A DNA stretch of 64,000 nucleotides from Mycobacterium decipiens (GTDB taxonomy: Bacteria > Actinomycetota > Actinomycetes > Mycobacteriales > Mycobacteriaceae): contig NZ_OY970459.1 of assembly GCF_963853665.1 (NCBI RefSeq), positions 868,001 to 932,000 on the forward strand, in the 5' to 3' direction. This document shows positions 26,780-46,200 of this stretch, piece by piece. A model generated the notes under the pieces. The model saw only the letters and a list, made by a program, of their open reading frames with translations, was not told where the DNA came from and ran no database searches. The position numbers were made by a program, and so were the translations under genes. Each line of letters starts with the position of its first letter. Position 1 is the stretch's first letter.

Positions 26780-28297
26780 GTGACTTCCAGCCGAATCGCC
26801 GAATCCCGGAACCCGTATCTGGAGGACTTCCTGGCGCCGGTGAACGCCGAGGTGACCGCCACCGACCTGCGGGTCACCGGTCGCATCCCGGAGCACCTCG
26901 ACGGGCGTTATCTGCGCAACGGCCCCAACCCGGTCGCGGAGGTCGACCCGGCCACCTACCACTGGTTCACCGGCGACGGCATGGTGCACGGAGTCGCGTT
27001 GCGCGACGGGAAGGCCTGCTGGTACCGCAATCGCTGGGTCCGCACACCCGCGGTCTGCGCCGCACTGGGCGAGCCGGTTCCGACCCGGCCCAGCGCGCGC
27101 GCCGGGATCATCTCGGGCGGCCCGAACACCAATGTGCTGGCTCACGCCGGACGCACCCTGGCCCTCGTCGAAGCCGGCGTAGTCAACTACGAATTGACCG
27201 ATGAGCTGGACACCGTGGGCCCGTGCGACTTCGACGGCACCCTGTACGGCGGCTACACCGCCCATCCGCAGCGTGATCCCCAAACGGGCGAGCTACATGC
27301 GGTGTCCTACTCGTTCGCCCGTGGACGGACCGTGCAGTATTCGGTGATCGGCACCGATGGACGTGCCCGTCGGACGGTCGATATCGAGGTGGCGGGGTCG
27401 CCGATGATGCACAGCTTCTCGTTGACCGACAAATACGTGGTGATCTACGACCTGCCGGTGACCTTTGACCCCGTGCAGGTGATGCCGGCCTCCGTGCCGC
27501 GCTGGCTGCGACAGCCGGCCCGGTTGGTGATCCAGTCGCTGATCGGACGTGTCCGGATCCCCGACCCGATCGCGGCGTCGGCCAACCGCAAGCAGCGCCA
27601 GTCCGACCGCCTCCCGTACGCCTGGAACCCCAACTACCCGGCGCGCGTCGGCGTCATGGCGCGCGACGCCGCCAGCAACGGCAGCAAACCCCCGGTACGC
27701 TGGTTCGACATCGAGCCCTGCTATCTCTACCACCCGCTAAACGCCTACTCCGAGTATCGGGACGGGTCTGAGGTGCTGGTATTGGACGTGGTGCGCTACT
27801 CGCGGATGTTCGACCGCGACCTGCGAGGCCCTGGCGGCGACAGCCGGCCCTCCCTGGACCGCTGGACCATCAACCTGGCGACCGGTGCGGTGACCACCGA
27901 ATGCCGCGACGATCGGGCACAGGAGTTTCCCCGGATCAACGAGACCTTGGTGGGTGGGCCCCACCGATTCGCCTACACCGTTGGCATCGAGGGTGGGTTC
28001 CTCGTCGGCGCCGGGTCGCAGATGTCGACTTCGCTGTACAAGCACGACTACTCGACCGGGTCCAGCACGGTCGCCGCGCTGGACCCCGATCTGCTGATCG
28101 GCGAGATGGCCTTCGTGCCGAACCCGTCGGCCAGCGCCGAAGATGACGGGATCCTCATGGGCTACGGTTGTCACCGCGGTCGCGACGAAGGCCAGTTGCT
28201 CTTGCTGGATGCCCAGAGTCTCGAGTCGATCGCCACCGTGCACCTACCCCAGCGGGTACCGATGGGCTTCCATGGCAACTGGGCTTCGACAGCCTGA
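26780..28297 (+). CDS. Carotenoid cleavage oxygenase (Rv0654-like)
   Basis: The 505-residue protein is a retinal pigment epithelium 65/carotenoid oxygenase family member. Expected iron-binding histidines are in TAHPQRDPQTGELH, SPMMHSFSLTDKYVV, YLYHPLNAY and near the end in PMGFHGNW. The family Fe(II) is held by four such histidines. M. tuberculosis Rv0654 cleaves several carotenoids at two positions. GTG 26780 has AGGAG at 26768-26772 just upstream, whereas the earlier open frame lies within the divergent TetR gene. Confidence 0.9.
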   Translation: MTSSRIAESRNPYLEDFLAPVNAEVTATDLRVTGRIPEHLDGRYLRNGPNPVAEVDPATYHWFTGDGMVHGVALRDGKACWYRNRWVRTPAVCAALGEPVPTRPSARAGIISGGPNTNVLAHAGRTLALVEAGVVNYELTDELDTVGPCDFDGTLYGGYTAHPQRDPQTGELHAVSYSFARGRTVQYSVIGTDGRARRTVDIEVAGSPMMHSFSLTDKYVVIYDLPVTFDPVQVMPASVPRWLRQPARLVIQSLIGRVRIPDPIAASANRKQRQSDRLPYAWNPNYPARVGVMARDAASNGSKPPVRWFDIEPCYLYHPLNAYSEYRDGSEVLVLDVVRYSRMFDRDLRGPGGDSRPSLDRWTINLATGAVTTECRDDRAQEFPRINETLVGGPHRFAYTVGIEGGFLVGAGSQMSTSLYKHDYSTGSSTVAALDPDLLIGEMAFVPNPSASAEDDGILMGYGCHRGRDEGQLLLLDAQSLESIATVHLPQRVPMGFHGNWASTA

Positions 28298-28434
28298 GGC
28301 ACTCTGATGGGGTGGGGCGGACGGGCTCCGCATATCGGCACATCAGTAATGTTCTGCCCCACGCGTGCGCTACAGTGACTCATGCCACACAACGGGGCGG
28401 TTGGCAGGCACGAGCGTCGACGGAAGGGTTTCCC

Positions 28435-29445
28435 ATGGGCGTCAGCATCGAGGTCAACGGACTAACGAAGTCCTTCGGGTCCTCGAGGATCTGGGAAGAC
28501 GTCACGCTAACGATCCCCGCCGGGGAGGTCAGCGTGTTGCTCGGCCCGTCGGGTACCGGCAAATCGGTGTTCCTGAAGTCTCTCATCGGTCTGCTGCGAC
28601 CGGAGCGTGGCTCGATCATCATCGATGGCACCGACATCATCGAGTGCTCAGCCAAGGAGCTCTACGAGATCCGCACATTGTTCGGCGTGCTGTTCCAGGA
28701 TGGTGCGTTGTTCGGGTCGATGAACCTCTACGACAACACCGCGTTCCCGCTGCGCGAGCACACCAAGAAAAAGGAAGGCGAGATCCGTGACATCGTCATG
28801 GAGAAGCTGGCTCTGGTGGGCCTGGGCGGGGACGAGAAGAAGTTCCCCGGCGAGATCTCGGGTGGTATGCGCAAGCGGGCCGGTTTGGCTCGCGCGCTGG
28901 TTCTTGACCCGCAGATCATCCTGTGCGACGAGCCCGACTCGGGCCTGGACCCGGTGCGTACCGCCTACCTGAGCCAGCTGATCATGGACATCAACGCCCA
29001 GATCGACGCGACCATCCTGATCGTGACCCACAACATCAACATCGCCCGCACGGTGCCGGACAACATGGGCATGTTGTTCCGCAAGCACCTGGTGATGTTC
29101 GGCCCGCGCGAGGTGCTGCTGACCAGCGACGAGCCAGTGGTGCGGCAGTTCCTGAACGGTCGCCGTATCGGGCCGATCGGCATGTCGGAGGAAAAAGACG
29201 AGGCCACCATGGCCGAAGAGCAGGCATTGCTCGACGCCGGTCACCATGCCGGTGGCACCGAGGAAATCGAGGGTGTGCCGCCGCAGATCACCGCGACGCC
29301 GGGGATGCCGGAGCGCAAAGCGGTCGCCCGGCGTAAGGCTCGGGTTCGGGAGATGTTGCACACACTGCCAAAGGACGCCCAGGCGGCGATCCTCGACGAT
29401 CTCGAAGGCACCCACAAGTACGCGACGCACGAAATCGCCCAGTAG
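28435..29445 (+). CDS. mkl: MCE-associated ABC transporter ATPase Mkl (MceG)
   Basis: The 336-residue ATPase has Walker A GPSGTGKS, the ABC signature SGGMRKRAGLARAL, Walker B IILCDEPDSGLDP and the H-loop IVTHNI, plus the C-terminal extension characteristic of MceG. It powers the Mce lipid importers, including cholesterol and fatty acid uptake. ATG 28435 (MGVSIEVNGL) is used. The longer N-terminus I recall for M. tuberculosis (starting MRYSDS) is encoded here from 28365 but in a different frame, so it cannot be part of the protein. Confidence 0.93.
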   Translation: MGVSIEVNGLTKSFGSSRIWEDVTLTIPAGEVSVLLGPSGTGKSVFLKSLIGLLRPERGSIIIDGTDIIECSAKELYEIRTLFGVLFQDGALFGSMNLYDNTAFPLREHTKKKEGEIRDIVMEKLALVGLGGDEKKFPGEISGGMRKRAGLARALVLDPQIILCDEPDSGLDPVRTAYLSQLIMDINAQIDATILIVTHNINIARTVPDNMGMLFRKHLVMFGPREVLLTSDEPVVRQFLNGRRIGPIGMSEEKDEATMAEEQALLDAGHHAGGTEEIEGVPPQITATPGMPERKAVARRKARVREMLHTLPKDAQAAILDDLEGTHKYATHEIAQ

Positions 29446-29711
29446 GGCATCCAGCGTCCGCCCACCGCGTGCGAATGGTGTTTGCGCCGCTCGCTGACAG
29501 CGACTCAGCGGCGGCTACCAATCGCCCAATCCGCCCTGCACACCGCTGCTGCCGGACGATTTCGCGACAACTTGGCGCAACTTGCCGCCCGCCCCCCTTG
29601 ACGGCGGGCGCCAAACGGGCCAATCTGTTGGGCAGCATGTGTCGCATGTGTCCGAGGGAAGTCGAGATTGCCAGCCAGCACCGATGCCCGTGGATGGGTA
29701 TAGCTGGGTAT

Positions 29712-29740
29712 TTGAGGATTGCGCCGTCCTGCGCTATTGT
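29712..29740 (+). promoter_or_regulatory. Sigma-A-type promoter of rpoBC
   Basis: TTGAGG (29712-29717) and TATTGT (29735-29740) are separated by 17 bp. Start of transcription near 29747 would leave a leader of about 225 nt before rpoB. The stretch 29446-29970 otherwise holds no gene I can support; a second weak TTGACG lies at about 29783. Confidence 0.7.
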
Positions 29741-29805
29741 TGGACGTTGCGCTGGCTACCTCCTGCCCACCTCACCCGCCACTTGACGCCGTGGTCCTAG
29801 TCTGA

Positions 29806-37501
<7,696 letters not shown>

Positions 37502-37520
37502 GGTATTCGCTGCGCCGAGC

Positions 37521-37566
37521 GTCACGCCAGCGCTGCGCTCGCGTCCGAGCGTCGCACTGGCGTGAC
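37521..37566 (+). terminator. Hairpin after rpoC, candidate terminator
   Basis: GTCACGCCAG (37521-37530) pairs perfectly with CTGGCGTGAC (37557-37566), with further CG-rich pairing possible in the 26-nt loop. It begins 19 bp after the rpoC stop and has no U-tract. Confidence 0.5.
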
Positions 37567-38040
37567 ACTCGGGCTCGCACGACGCGGTGCGGCATTAGCT
37601 CAGGTTCATCGCGGTCGTAGCGGGTTGAGGCTCAGCCACCTGGCCCGGCAGTAGGCAGCGCTTCGCGGAAAGGCTCGGACGCCAATGTTGTTGGCCACAA
37701 TCATTTGGCCGCATCCAAACAATAGCGGCCTTTGAATCTATGCTGACCTCAAAACCGCCCGTCGCAATTGTGCGCCACACGCGACGCACTTGAAGCGGCC
37801 CACGTGAACTCAGGAGCTGCCAATGCAGTGCGCGTCCTTCCGGCGGCGATAAAGACGGCGAGCCGGCGGAGCGTGCGGAGTCGGGTGTTGTTGCGTCGCC
37901 ACCCGACCAGGATGCTCCATCCAGGTCGCTCAAACCAACGTTCTCACCTGGCTTGCCATCTCAGGGGAGTCTCTCCATCCCCGCCCTCGGGTCACTAATT
38001 TTCAGGGGGCGGGCGCCTCAACCTAGGTTGGCAGAGAGGG
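37567..38040. other. Non-coding remnant region after rpoC
   Basis: About 470 bp with no convincing gene. The only frames are short and lack ribosome-binding sites or recognisable motifs. The base pattern is irregular and AT-richer in patches, consistent with decayed sequence. The conserved core gene expected after rpoC is not present. Confidence 0.5.
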
Positions 38041-38215
38041 CAACCGCCGGATCTCCGCCCAGTCCTCCTCAACACTCGCTTCCTCCCTGACTCGCCCGAG
38101 CCAAAGCGCTCCAGCAAGCAGGCCAAAATCCAGTTGCCGCGCTCTGGTCAGTATTCAGCTGCCGGCGACCCGATTGGTGGACAGCGGCTCCGTCGATTGG
38201 GGGACAGGGGGATTC
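38041..38215 (+). mobile_element. Degenerate insertion-sequence end (remnant 1)
   Basis: This non-coding stretch is visibly homologous to 63655-63770 in the same orientation. Shared blocks include ACCGCCG, GCCCAGTCCTCC, CGCTTCCTCC and CCAG-AAGC-GG followed by CAGTTG. The motif resembles the non-coding end of mycobacterial IS21-type elements, a family assignment I infer from memory. It lies between rpoC and panD, on the island's left edge. Confidence 0.5.
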
Positions 38216-38332
38216 AACCCACGTAGTGGCCGCTCAGCTGACAGACATCTTGGTGTCGCGGCGGCATTGTGGAACCAACGTTTTTCGTCACCAGGGAACC
38301 CGGAACGATTGTCAATTCACTGAGGAGCCAGA

Positions 38333-38782
38333 TTGCAGCGGACCGTCCTTGGTGGGAAGATTCATCGCGCCACCGTCACACAGGCCGACTTGAACTACGT
38401 TGGATCGATTACTCTCGACGCTGACCTCATGGCGGCGTCCGGAATTGTTGAAGGCGAACAGGTCCACGTCGTCGACATCACCAACGGAGCGCGACTGGTC
38501 ACCTACGCGATCACGGGTCCGGGTGGTTCCGGCGTCGTCGGAATAAATGGCGCGGCAGCACACCTTATTGCGCCGGGCGATCTGGTCATCATCATGTCGT
38601 ATCTCATCGTTAGCGAAGAGGAACGTTGTGGCCATTCGGCGAAGGTGGTGCACGTTGACGCGGTCAACAGCATCGTTGGACTGGGGTCCGATCCGGCGCA
38701 GCCCGTCCCCGGAACTCTAGCCGAGTCAGTTTCTGGATCAATTTCCGGTCGGGACCTGTTGAGCGTCGCCGATGCGCTGTGA
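38333..38782 (+). CDS. Aspartate 1-decarboxylase paralogue (PanD-like)
   Basis: The 149-residue protein is clearly PanD: it keeps Lys9 ([11 protein letters not shown]), the self-cleavage site Gly24-Ser25 in [12 protein letters not shown], Thr57 and Tyr58 in LVTYAIT, and Asn72 in GINGAAAH. Autocleavage makes Ser25 into the pyruvoyl cofactor that decarboxylates L-aspartate to beta-alanine. The start is TTG 38333 with TGAGGAG just upstream. Its tail after residue 88 differs from housekeeping mycobacterial PanD, which is expected at another locus. It ends 24 bp before the giant NRPS in the same direction, so it probably feeds that pathway. Confidence 0.88.
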   Translation: MQRTVLGGKIHRATVTQADLNYVGSITLDADLMAASGIVEGEQVHVVDITNGARLVTYAITGPGGSGVVGINGAAAHLIAPGDLVIIMSYLIVSEEERCGHSAKVVHVDAVNSIVGLGSDPAQPVPGTLAESVSGSISGRDLLSVADAL

Positions 38783-38806
38783 GCCGTTCTCAGTCGTTGT
38801 CGACTG

Positions 38807-41800
38807 GTGCATAACGTGGTGATGTCGGCGGGTGGAATTAGAGCCTCATCTGCGCAAGAAGCATTATGGTTTGCGCAGAAATTGGTTCCCGATCTACCCA
38901 ATAATGTATCTGGCTGCTTCGAGATATCCGGTCCAATAGATCACGATGTGATGGCTATAGCATTGCGCCACCACTGTCGTGAGGCGCAGACGCTGCGTGT
39001 TCGATTTATTGAAGACCAGGATGGGCTTCACCAAGTATTGTGTGGCCCGGAATCGTGGGAACCAGAATTCTTCGACGTCAGTGATGATTCCGACCCGGAT
39101 GTCGCTGCTCACAGCATCATTTCAGAAATAAGAGCAACATCCTTCGATCTAGGTCATGGCCTATCGGGCCGAGCTGGGCTAATTAAGCTAAATGAGCTAC
39201 GGCATTTTGTCTTTTTGGTAGTTCACCATATTGTTTGCGATGGATTCGGAACATTCATTGCCGGACGGCGCGTATCGGAGATATATACAGCGTTGAAATC
39301 AGGCGGCGACATTCCTCGGTCTGTGTATTGTAGCCCCGAGGCGGTCACCGAATATGATTCCCGCTATAAACGCTCTGAAAGATTTACTTCCGATAAGGAA
39401 TTTTGGACTAGTTACACGCGCGCATGGCCGGAGCCGTTGAATGCTCTTCGGCGCCCAACTTCGCCCCGCGCGGCAACCCTGCGCCGAAGCAGGATTTTGA
39501 CTGGAGAGGATGCGCGGCGCTTGCAGGCTGCCGCTGATGACGTCGGCGCGCCGCTACCCGTATTTTTTATTGCCGCGGCGGCCGGATGCCTTAGCCGATT
39601 GTCATCAACGTCCGAGTTTTCGGTTCGACTGGCGGTCGCTAACAGGTTCGGTATCGCACGGAACACGCCATGCCTGCTGTCAAATACCGTTCCGGTGCGA
39701 GTAAATGTCGCATCCGGTGTCGGATTTTCAAACTTCGCAAGTTCGCTTGGGCGAGAGATGGGCTCAGTGCTCAGGCACTCCCGCTATCCCATAACGGAAA
39801 TTCGCGATACCGGGCGGCTTCAAATGCAAAGAAGTCAATTTGGACCGGTTATCAACGTTCTGCCCTTTTTTTCCGAGACACTTGAATTTGCTGATAGTCA
39901 CGCAGCTTTTCGGGACGCCTCTTTTGGGGCCTGCGACGATCTACTAATTTCTATATATTACGATGCACGCGAAATGGACAGCGGAGAGTCCAGCAGTGTT
40001 TACCTCCAAATTGACGGAAATGGACTTCTGTACGCCGACGAGGACCTGATCCGTTTCACGGATCACTTGGTCTCATTTTTGCGTGCAGTTAGCGCCGAAC
40101 CGCAACAGCGGGTCGATCTGATCGAGATCATCGACCCTGTTGAACGTCAACGGCTGCTGGTCGAGTGCAATGACACCGCTACCGCGATACCCGAAACCAC
40201 CATTCCGGAGCTGTTTGCCGCCCAGGTTGCTCGCATTCCCGAGTCGCCCGCGGTCCAAGACGATCAGGAGACGCTGACCTACCGCGAACTCGATATTCGG
40301 GCAACCGATTTGGCCCGCGGTTTGAGGGCTCATGGGGCAGGTCCGGAAGCCATTGTCGCGGTGGCCTTGCCCCGGTCGGCTCGGCTGGTGGTTGCGTTGC
40401 TGGCGATCGCCAAAACCGGTGCTGCTTACCTGCCGATCGACCCGAACTATCCCAGCGAGCGCAGCGCCTACATCCTCACCGACGCCGCTCCCCAAATACT
40501 GATCACCGACACCCCCACCGCCCCAACATTGCCCGATACGGGTATCCCTCTACTGATCCTTGACACCACCGAGGTCGGCCACGGCGGGATCGAGGCCACT
40601 CCCGCTGACTGCTACCAGGACAGCCCGCGGCCACGGCCGGAGAACCTGGCCTACATCATGTACACCTCCGGATCCACCGGGGCCCCTAAGCCCGTCGCTA
40701 TCACCCATCGCAACGTGGTGGCATTGTTTACCGGGTTCCAACGCTGGTGTGGTTTGACCGATACCGATGTGTGGGCGTGGTGTCATTCGCCGGCGTTCGA
40801 TGTCTCGGCGTGGGAGTTGTGGGGAGCGCTGCTGCACGGAGCCCAAGCTGTGGCGGTGCCGTGGGATGTGGTGCGAGCACCGCGAGCACTGTGGCAACTA
40901 GTGGTCGATAAGCGGATCACGGTGCTCAGTCAGACGCCGTCGGCATTTTATGAATTGATACGCGCGGAGCGCGAATACCCGGCTGGCGCGGAGAATTCCG
41001 CATTGCGGATGGTGGTTTTCGGTGGGGAGGCGCTAGACCCATCTCGGCTACGGGGTTGGTATCCCGATCAGGGTGACCACGCACCGGCCTTGATCAACAT
41101 GTACGGCATCACCGAAACTACCGTGCATACCACGTATCTGGAGCTAACCAGCGAAGACGCCGAAAGCGGCGTATCCCCGATTGGTGGCCCGTTGGGTAAT
41201 GTGCGGGTGTTTGTGTTGGATGCGGGGTTGTGTCCGGTGCCGGTGGGGGTGGCTGGTGAGTTGTATGTCGCCGGTGCGCAGGTAGCGCGGGGGTATCGGG
41301 GTCGGGCGGGGTTGACGGCGCAGCGGTTTGTGGCGTGTCCGTTCGGGCCGGCTGGGTCACGGATGTATCGCAGCGGGGATTTGGTGCGTTGGACGGCGGC
41401 GGGGCAGTTGGAGTTTGTGGGCCGCGCCGATGACCAGGTCAAGATCCGCGGGTTCCGGATTGAACCAGGTGAAATCGAAGCTGTGCTAGCGGCTCATCCG
41501 CGGGTGGCCCAGGCAGTAGTCAGCGCCCATACCACCACCACCGATACCGATGGGGGCATCAGCGAGAAGCAGTTGGTGGGCTATGTCGTGCCCGATCGGG
41601 AGGCGATGCTGGCGCGTGATGCGGCGCGAGAAGCCGGGCTGGTGGGGCAGTGGGAGCGGGTGTATGACGGCGTGTATTCGGGGTTAACGTCGCAGGTGTC
41701 GGAGGTGTTGGGGGAGGATTTCCGGGGCTGGAACAGCAGTTATACCGGGGCGCCGATCCCGCTGGAACAGATGCGTGAATGGCGCGCGGCCGCTGTGGAG

Positions 41801-43245
41801 CGGATTCAGGGGTTGAGTCCAGCGCGGGTTTTGGAGATCGGAGTGGGTACGGGGTTGTTGCTTACCCAGCTTGCCCCCGACTGTGTCGAGTATTGGGGTA
41901 CCGACTTTTCTGCGCCAACGATTCAGATGCTGCGGGCGGCGGTGGCATCGCAGCCATGGGGTGATCGGGTGCGGTTACACGTGCAGCCGGCGGATAGGGC
42001 CGAGGGGTTGCCGGCGGGTCATTTCGATGTGGTGGTGCTTAACTCGGTGATCCAGTACTTCCCCAGCGCGGGGTATCTGCTTGATGTGCTGGCCGTGGCG
42101 ATGCGGCTGCTGGCGCCGGGCGGGGCGTTGTTTATCGGCGATGTGCGCAATCTGGCGTTGTTGACGGCGTTTACCACCAAGGTGCTGTGCACCGACACCG
42201 CCGGGGCCAAGGACGCTGCCGCGGTCATGCGTGAGCGGGTGCGCAGGGAAATGCTTGCTGAGCAAGAACTGTTGTTGGCGCCGGAATTCTTTACCGCCTT
42301 GCCGCAGTACCTGCCTGACATCGCCGCCGTGGAGGTACAGCTTAAGCAGATGCGGGCGGTCAACGAGCTCAGCTGTTACCGCTATGAGGTGGTGCTGCGT
42401 AAAGGGCCGGTACCGGTTCGGTCTTTGGCCGACCTACCGATCCAGCCGTGGCAGCGATTCGAAAGCCTGACCGTGGTGGGTGAGTATCTGCGCGAGCAGC
42501 GTCCGGCGGGGTTGCGGGTCACCGGGATACCCCATGGGGCGGTTTGGCCGGATGTGGCGATGGCGCAGGCGCTGGCCGAGGCCGGCGACCGGGTACCGGT
42601 CAGCCAGATACCCGCCGAGCCATCCGGACCTGATGCGGTGTTACCACACCAGGTCCACCAGCTTGGGCAGGAAACCGGATACACCGTGGCCATCACCTGG
42701 TCTTCGACCCCTGGCCTGATGGACCTGTTGCTCACCGATTCACTGGATGCTCAACCATCCTCAGCACTGTCGGATCTGTATCTGCCCGGCGCGCCGATCG
42801 GGTCTTTAGCCGGTTACGTCAATGACCCCTCGGCGATCGAGTTGGCTGTGGAGGTGCGTCGGTGGGTGGGGGAGCGGTTGCCCGAGTACATGGTGCCGGC
42901 GGTGGTCATGGTGATACCGGCGTTGCCGTTGACCGCGAACGGGAAACTGGATCGGCGGGGGTTGCCGGCCCCGCAGTTCAGCGGCACCACGACCTATCGG
43001 GGGCCGCGTGATGAGCGTGAAGCGGTGTTGGCGAAGTTGTTCGCTGAGGTCTTGGGGGTCGCTCAGGTCGGCATTGATGACAAGTTCTTCGATCTGGGTG
43101 GACATTCACTGTCGGTGACGCGGTTGGTGGCCCGGATCCGCGCCGAGTTAGACGTTGAGGTCCCTATCCGGGCGGTGTTTGATGCTCCTACCGTTGCTGA
43201 GTTAGCCCAATGGCTTTCGGTGCATGCCGGCCAGCGGGTGCGGGC
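38807..43245 (+). other. NRPS module 1: C-A-nMT-T
   Basis: C1 (about 38822-40090) differs strongly from the other C domains and precedes the first A domain, so it may be a starter domain that N-acylates residue 1. A1 spans about 40120-41595 and, after the inserted methyltransferase (about 41596-42834), ends near 42975. The pocket residues by alignment to GrsA are D-V-W-S-V-G-M-V-H-K, close to known threonine codes but with Val in place of Phe at position 236. Predicted residue: N-methyl Thr-like. The carrier follows. Confidence 0.8.
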
Positions 43246-46200
43246 GGCGTTGACGCCGCGGCCGCGTCCGGCGCGGTTGCCGTTGTCCTACGCCCAGGCC
43301 CGGTTGTGGTTCCTCCACAAATACGAGGGTCCGTCGGCGACCTACAACATTCCGTTGGCGCTGCGGTTGACCGGCGCGGTGGATCACGCGGCATTGCGCG
43401 CGGCGATTGTTGACGTGATCGGCCGCCATGAGAGTCTGCGCACCCTGTTTGGTGAGACCGACGGTGTCCCGCACCAACAGATCCTGGCTGTCGAGGAGAT
43501 AGACACACCGGTGCTGGTGACCGAGGTGGCCGTTGAGGGGTTGGCTGCGGCGGTGGTCGAGGCTGTGGGGTATCGGTTTGATTTGGCCACCCAGATCCCG
43601 ATCCGGGCGCACCTGTTGGCGGTGTCGGCCACTGAGCAGGTTTTGGTGGTGGTGGTTCATCACATCGCCGCCGATGGGGCCTCGTTGGTGCCGTTAGCCC
43701 GGGATGTGGCCACCGCCTATGCGGCGCGGCTTGCCGGGCAGGCCCCGGGTTGGGCGCCGCTGGCGGTGCAGTACGCCGATTACACCCTGTGGCAACACGA
43801 AGTCCTGGGCAGCGAGGACGATCCCGACAGCGTCTTATCGCAACAATTCGACTATTGGCGGGCCGAGCTGGATGGGGTGCCTGAACACATTGTGTTGCCG
43901 TTGGATCGGCCCCGCCCCCCACAGCAATCATTCCGCGGCGCACAGCTGGGGTTGAGCATCGACGCAGAACTGCGGGCACGTATCGAGGCGCACGCCCGCC
44001 AGACCGGCACGACCCCGTCGATGGTGTTGCAGGCCGGGTTGATGGTGTTGCTGCATAAACTCGGCGCCGGTGATGACTTGACGATCGGGGGGCCGATCGC
44101 CGGACGCACCGATGACACGTTAAGTGATCTGATCGGGTTTTTCGTCAACACCTGGGTGTTGCGGGTCGACACCTCGGGTAATCCGTGTTTTGGTGAGTTG
44201 CTTGAGCAGGTCCGCGCTAAAGCGTTGGCCGCCTACGAGAACCAAGACGCCCCGTTTGAGCGGCTGGTGGAACTACTCAACCCGATCCGTTCCACCGCGC
44301 ACAACCCCCTGTTCCAGGTGTCGTTGGCGTTGCAAAACAACCCCCTTCCCGCCATCGAGTTCCCCGGGCTGGACATCGAAATACTGCCCGCACCCACCCA
44401 CACCGCCAAATTCGACCTGTTTGTCAATCTGGTCGATCTGCCATCACACACCAAAGACCCCCAACCACTAACCGGGACCATCGAATACGCCACCGACCTA
44501 TTCGACCGCGACACCATCGAAAAGTTCGCCACCTACTACCTCCACATCCTCGACATAGTCACTACCGACCCCCAACAACGGATCGATCTGATCGAGATCA
44601 TCGACCCCGCCGAACGCCAACAACTACTCGTTGAACGCAATGACACCGCCACACCAGTACCCGAAACCACCATTCCGGAGCTGTTTGCCGCCCAGGTTGC
44701 TCGCATTCCCGAGTCGCCCGCGGTCCAAGACGATCAGGAGACGCTGACCTACCGCGAACTCGATATTCGGGCAACCGATTTGGCCCGCGGTTTGAGGGCT
44801 CATGGGGCAGGTCCGGAAGCCATTGTCGCGGTGGCCTTGCCCCGGTCGGCTCGGCTGGTGGTTGCGTTGCTGGCGATCGCCAAAACCGGTGCTGCTTACC
44901 TGCCGATCGACCCGAACTATCCCAGCGAGCGCAGCGCCTACATCCTCACCGACGCCGCTCCCCAAATACTGATCACCGACACCCCCACCGCCCCAACATT
45001 GCCCGATACGGGTATCCCTCTACTGATCCTTGACACCACCGAGGTCGGCCACGGCGGGATCGAGGCCACTCCCGCTGACTGCTACCAGGACAGCCCGCGG
45101 CCACGGCCGGAGAACCTGGCCTACATCATGTACACCTCCGGATCCACCGGGGCCCCTAAGCCCGTCGCTATCACCCACCACAACGTGATCAATATGGCGG
45201 TGTTGTGCGGCTGGCTGGAAGGACCTGCGCAGGGCCGGGTAGCGATGGCCGCGTCGCCAGGGTTTGACGCTTCAGTGCTTGAGGTGTGGTCGGCGTTACT
45301 TAGGGGCAATGCCCTGGTGGTGTGGGCGGGCCAGGTGGACGTGGCGGCCCTACGGTGGCTCATCGCCGACCGCGGCGTGACATCTATGTTCGTGCCGACC
45401 GCGTTGTTGCATCAGTTGGCAGACGAAACCCCGGACTGCCTTGAGCAGATGGATCACCTAGTCACCGGCGGTGATGTGCTGTCGCCGGTGGCAGTCGGCA
45501 AGGTGCTGGTCGCCCATCCCCAACTGACCATTGTCAACGCCTATGGGCCTACCGAGGTCACCGTTTGCGCGACGATGTATTCGCTTACTGCCGCGGGTGG
45601 ATTCGATGGCGGGTCGGTGCCGATTGGTGGCCCGTTGGGTAATGTGCGGGTGTTTGTGTTGGATGCGGGGTTGTGTCCGGTGCCGGTGGGGGTGGCTGGT
45701 GAGTTGTATGTCGCCGGTGCGCAGGTAGCGCGGGGGTATCGGGGTCGGGCGGGGTTGACGGCGCAGCGGTTTGTGGCGTGTCCGTTCGGGCCGGCTGGGT
45801 CACGGATGTATCGCAGCGGGGATTTGGTGCGTTGGACGGCGGCGGGGCAGTTGGAGTTTGTGGGCCGCGCCGATGACCAGGTCAAGATCCGCGGGTTCCG
45901 GATTGAACCAGGTGAAATCGAAGCTGTGCTAGCGGCTCATCCGCGGGTGGCCCAGGCAGTAGTCAGCGCCCATACCACCACCACCGATACCGATGGGGGC
46001 ATCAGCGAGAAGCAGTTGGTGGGCTATGTCGTGCCCGATCGGGAGGCGATGCTGGCGCGTGATGCGGCGCGAGAAGCCGGGCTGGTGGGGCAGTGGGAGC
46101 GGGTGTATGACGGCGTGTATTCGGGGTTAACGTCGCAGGTGTCGGAGGTGTTGGGGGAGGATTTCCGGGGCTGGAACAGCAGTTATACCGGGGCGCCGAT

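Noticed and set aside
37768..37998. A 76-residue frame between rpoC and panD
   Set aside because: No ribosome-binding site, no recognisable motif and an erratic composition typical of decayed sequence.
43188..43979. A 263-residue minus-strand open frame repeated in four NRPS modules (also at 47631, 50913, 55383)
   Set aside because: It recurs only because the modules are repeats, is Pro/Arg-rich, has no motif or ribosome-binding site and lies opposite the NRPS codons.
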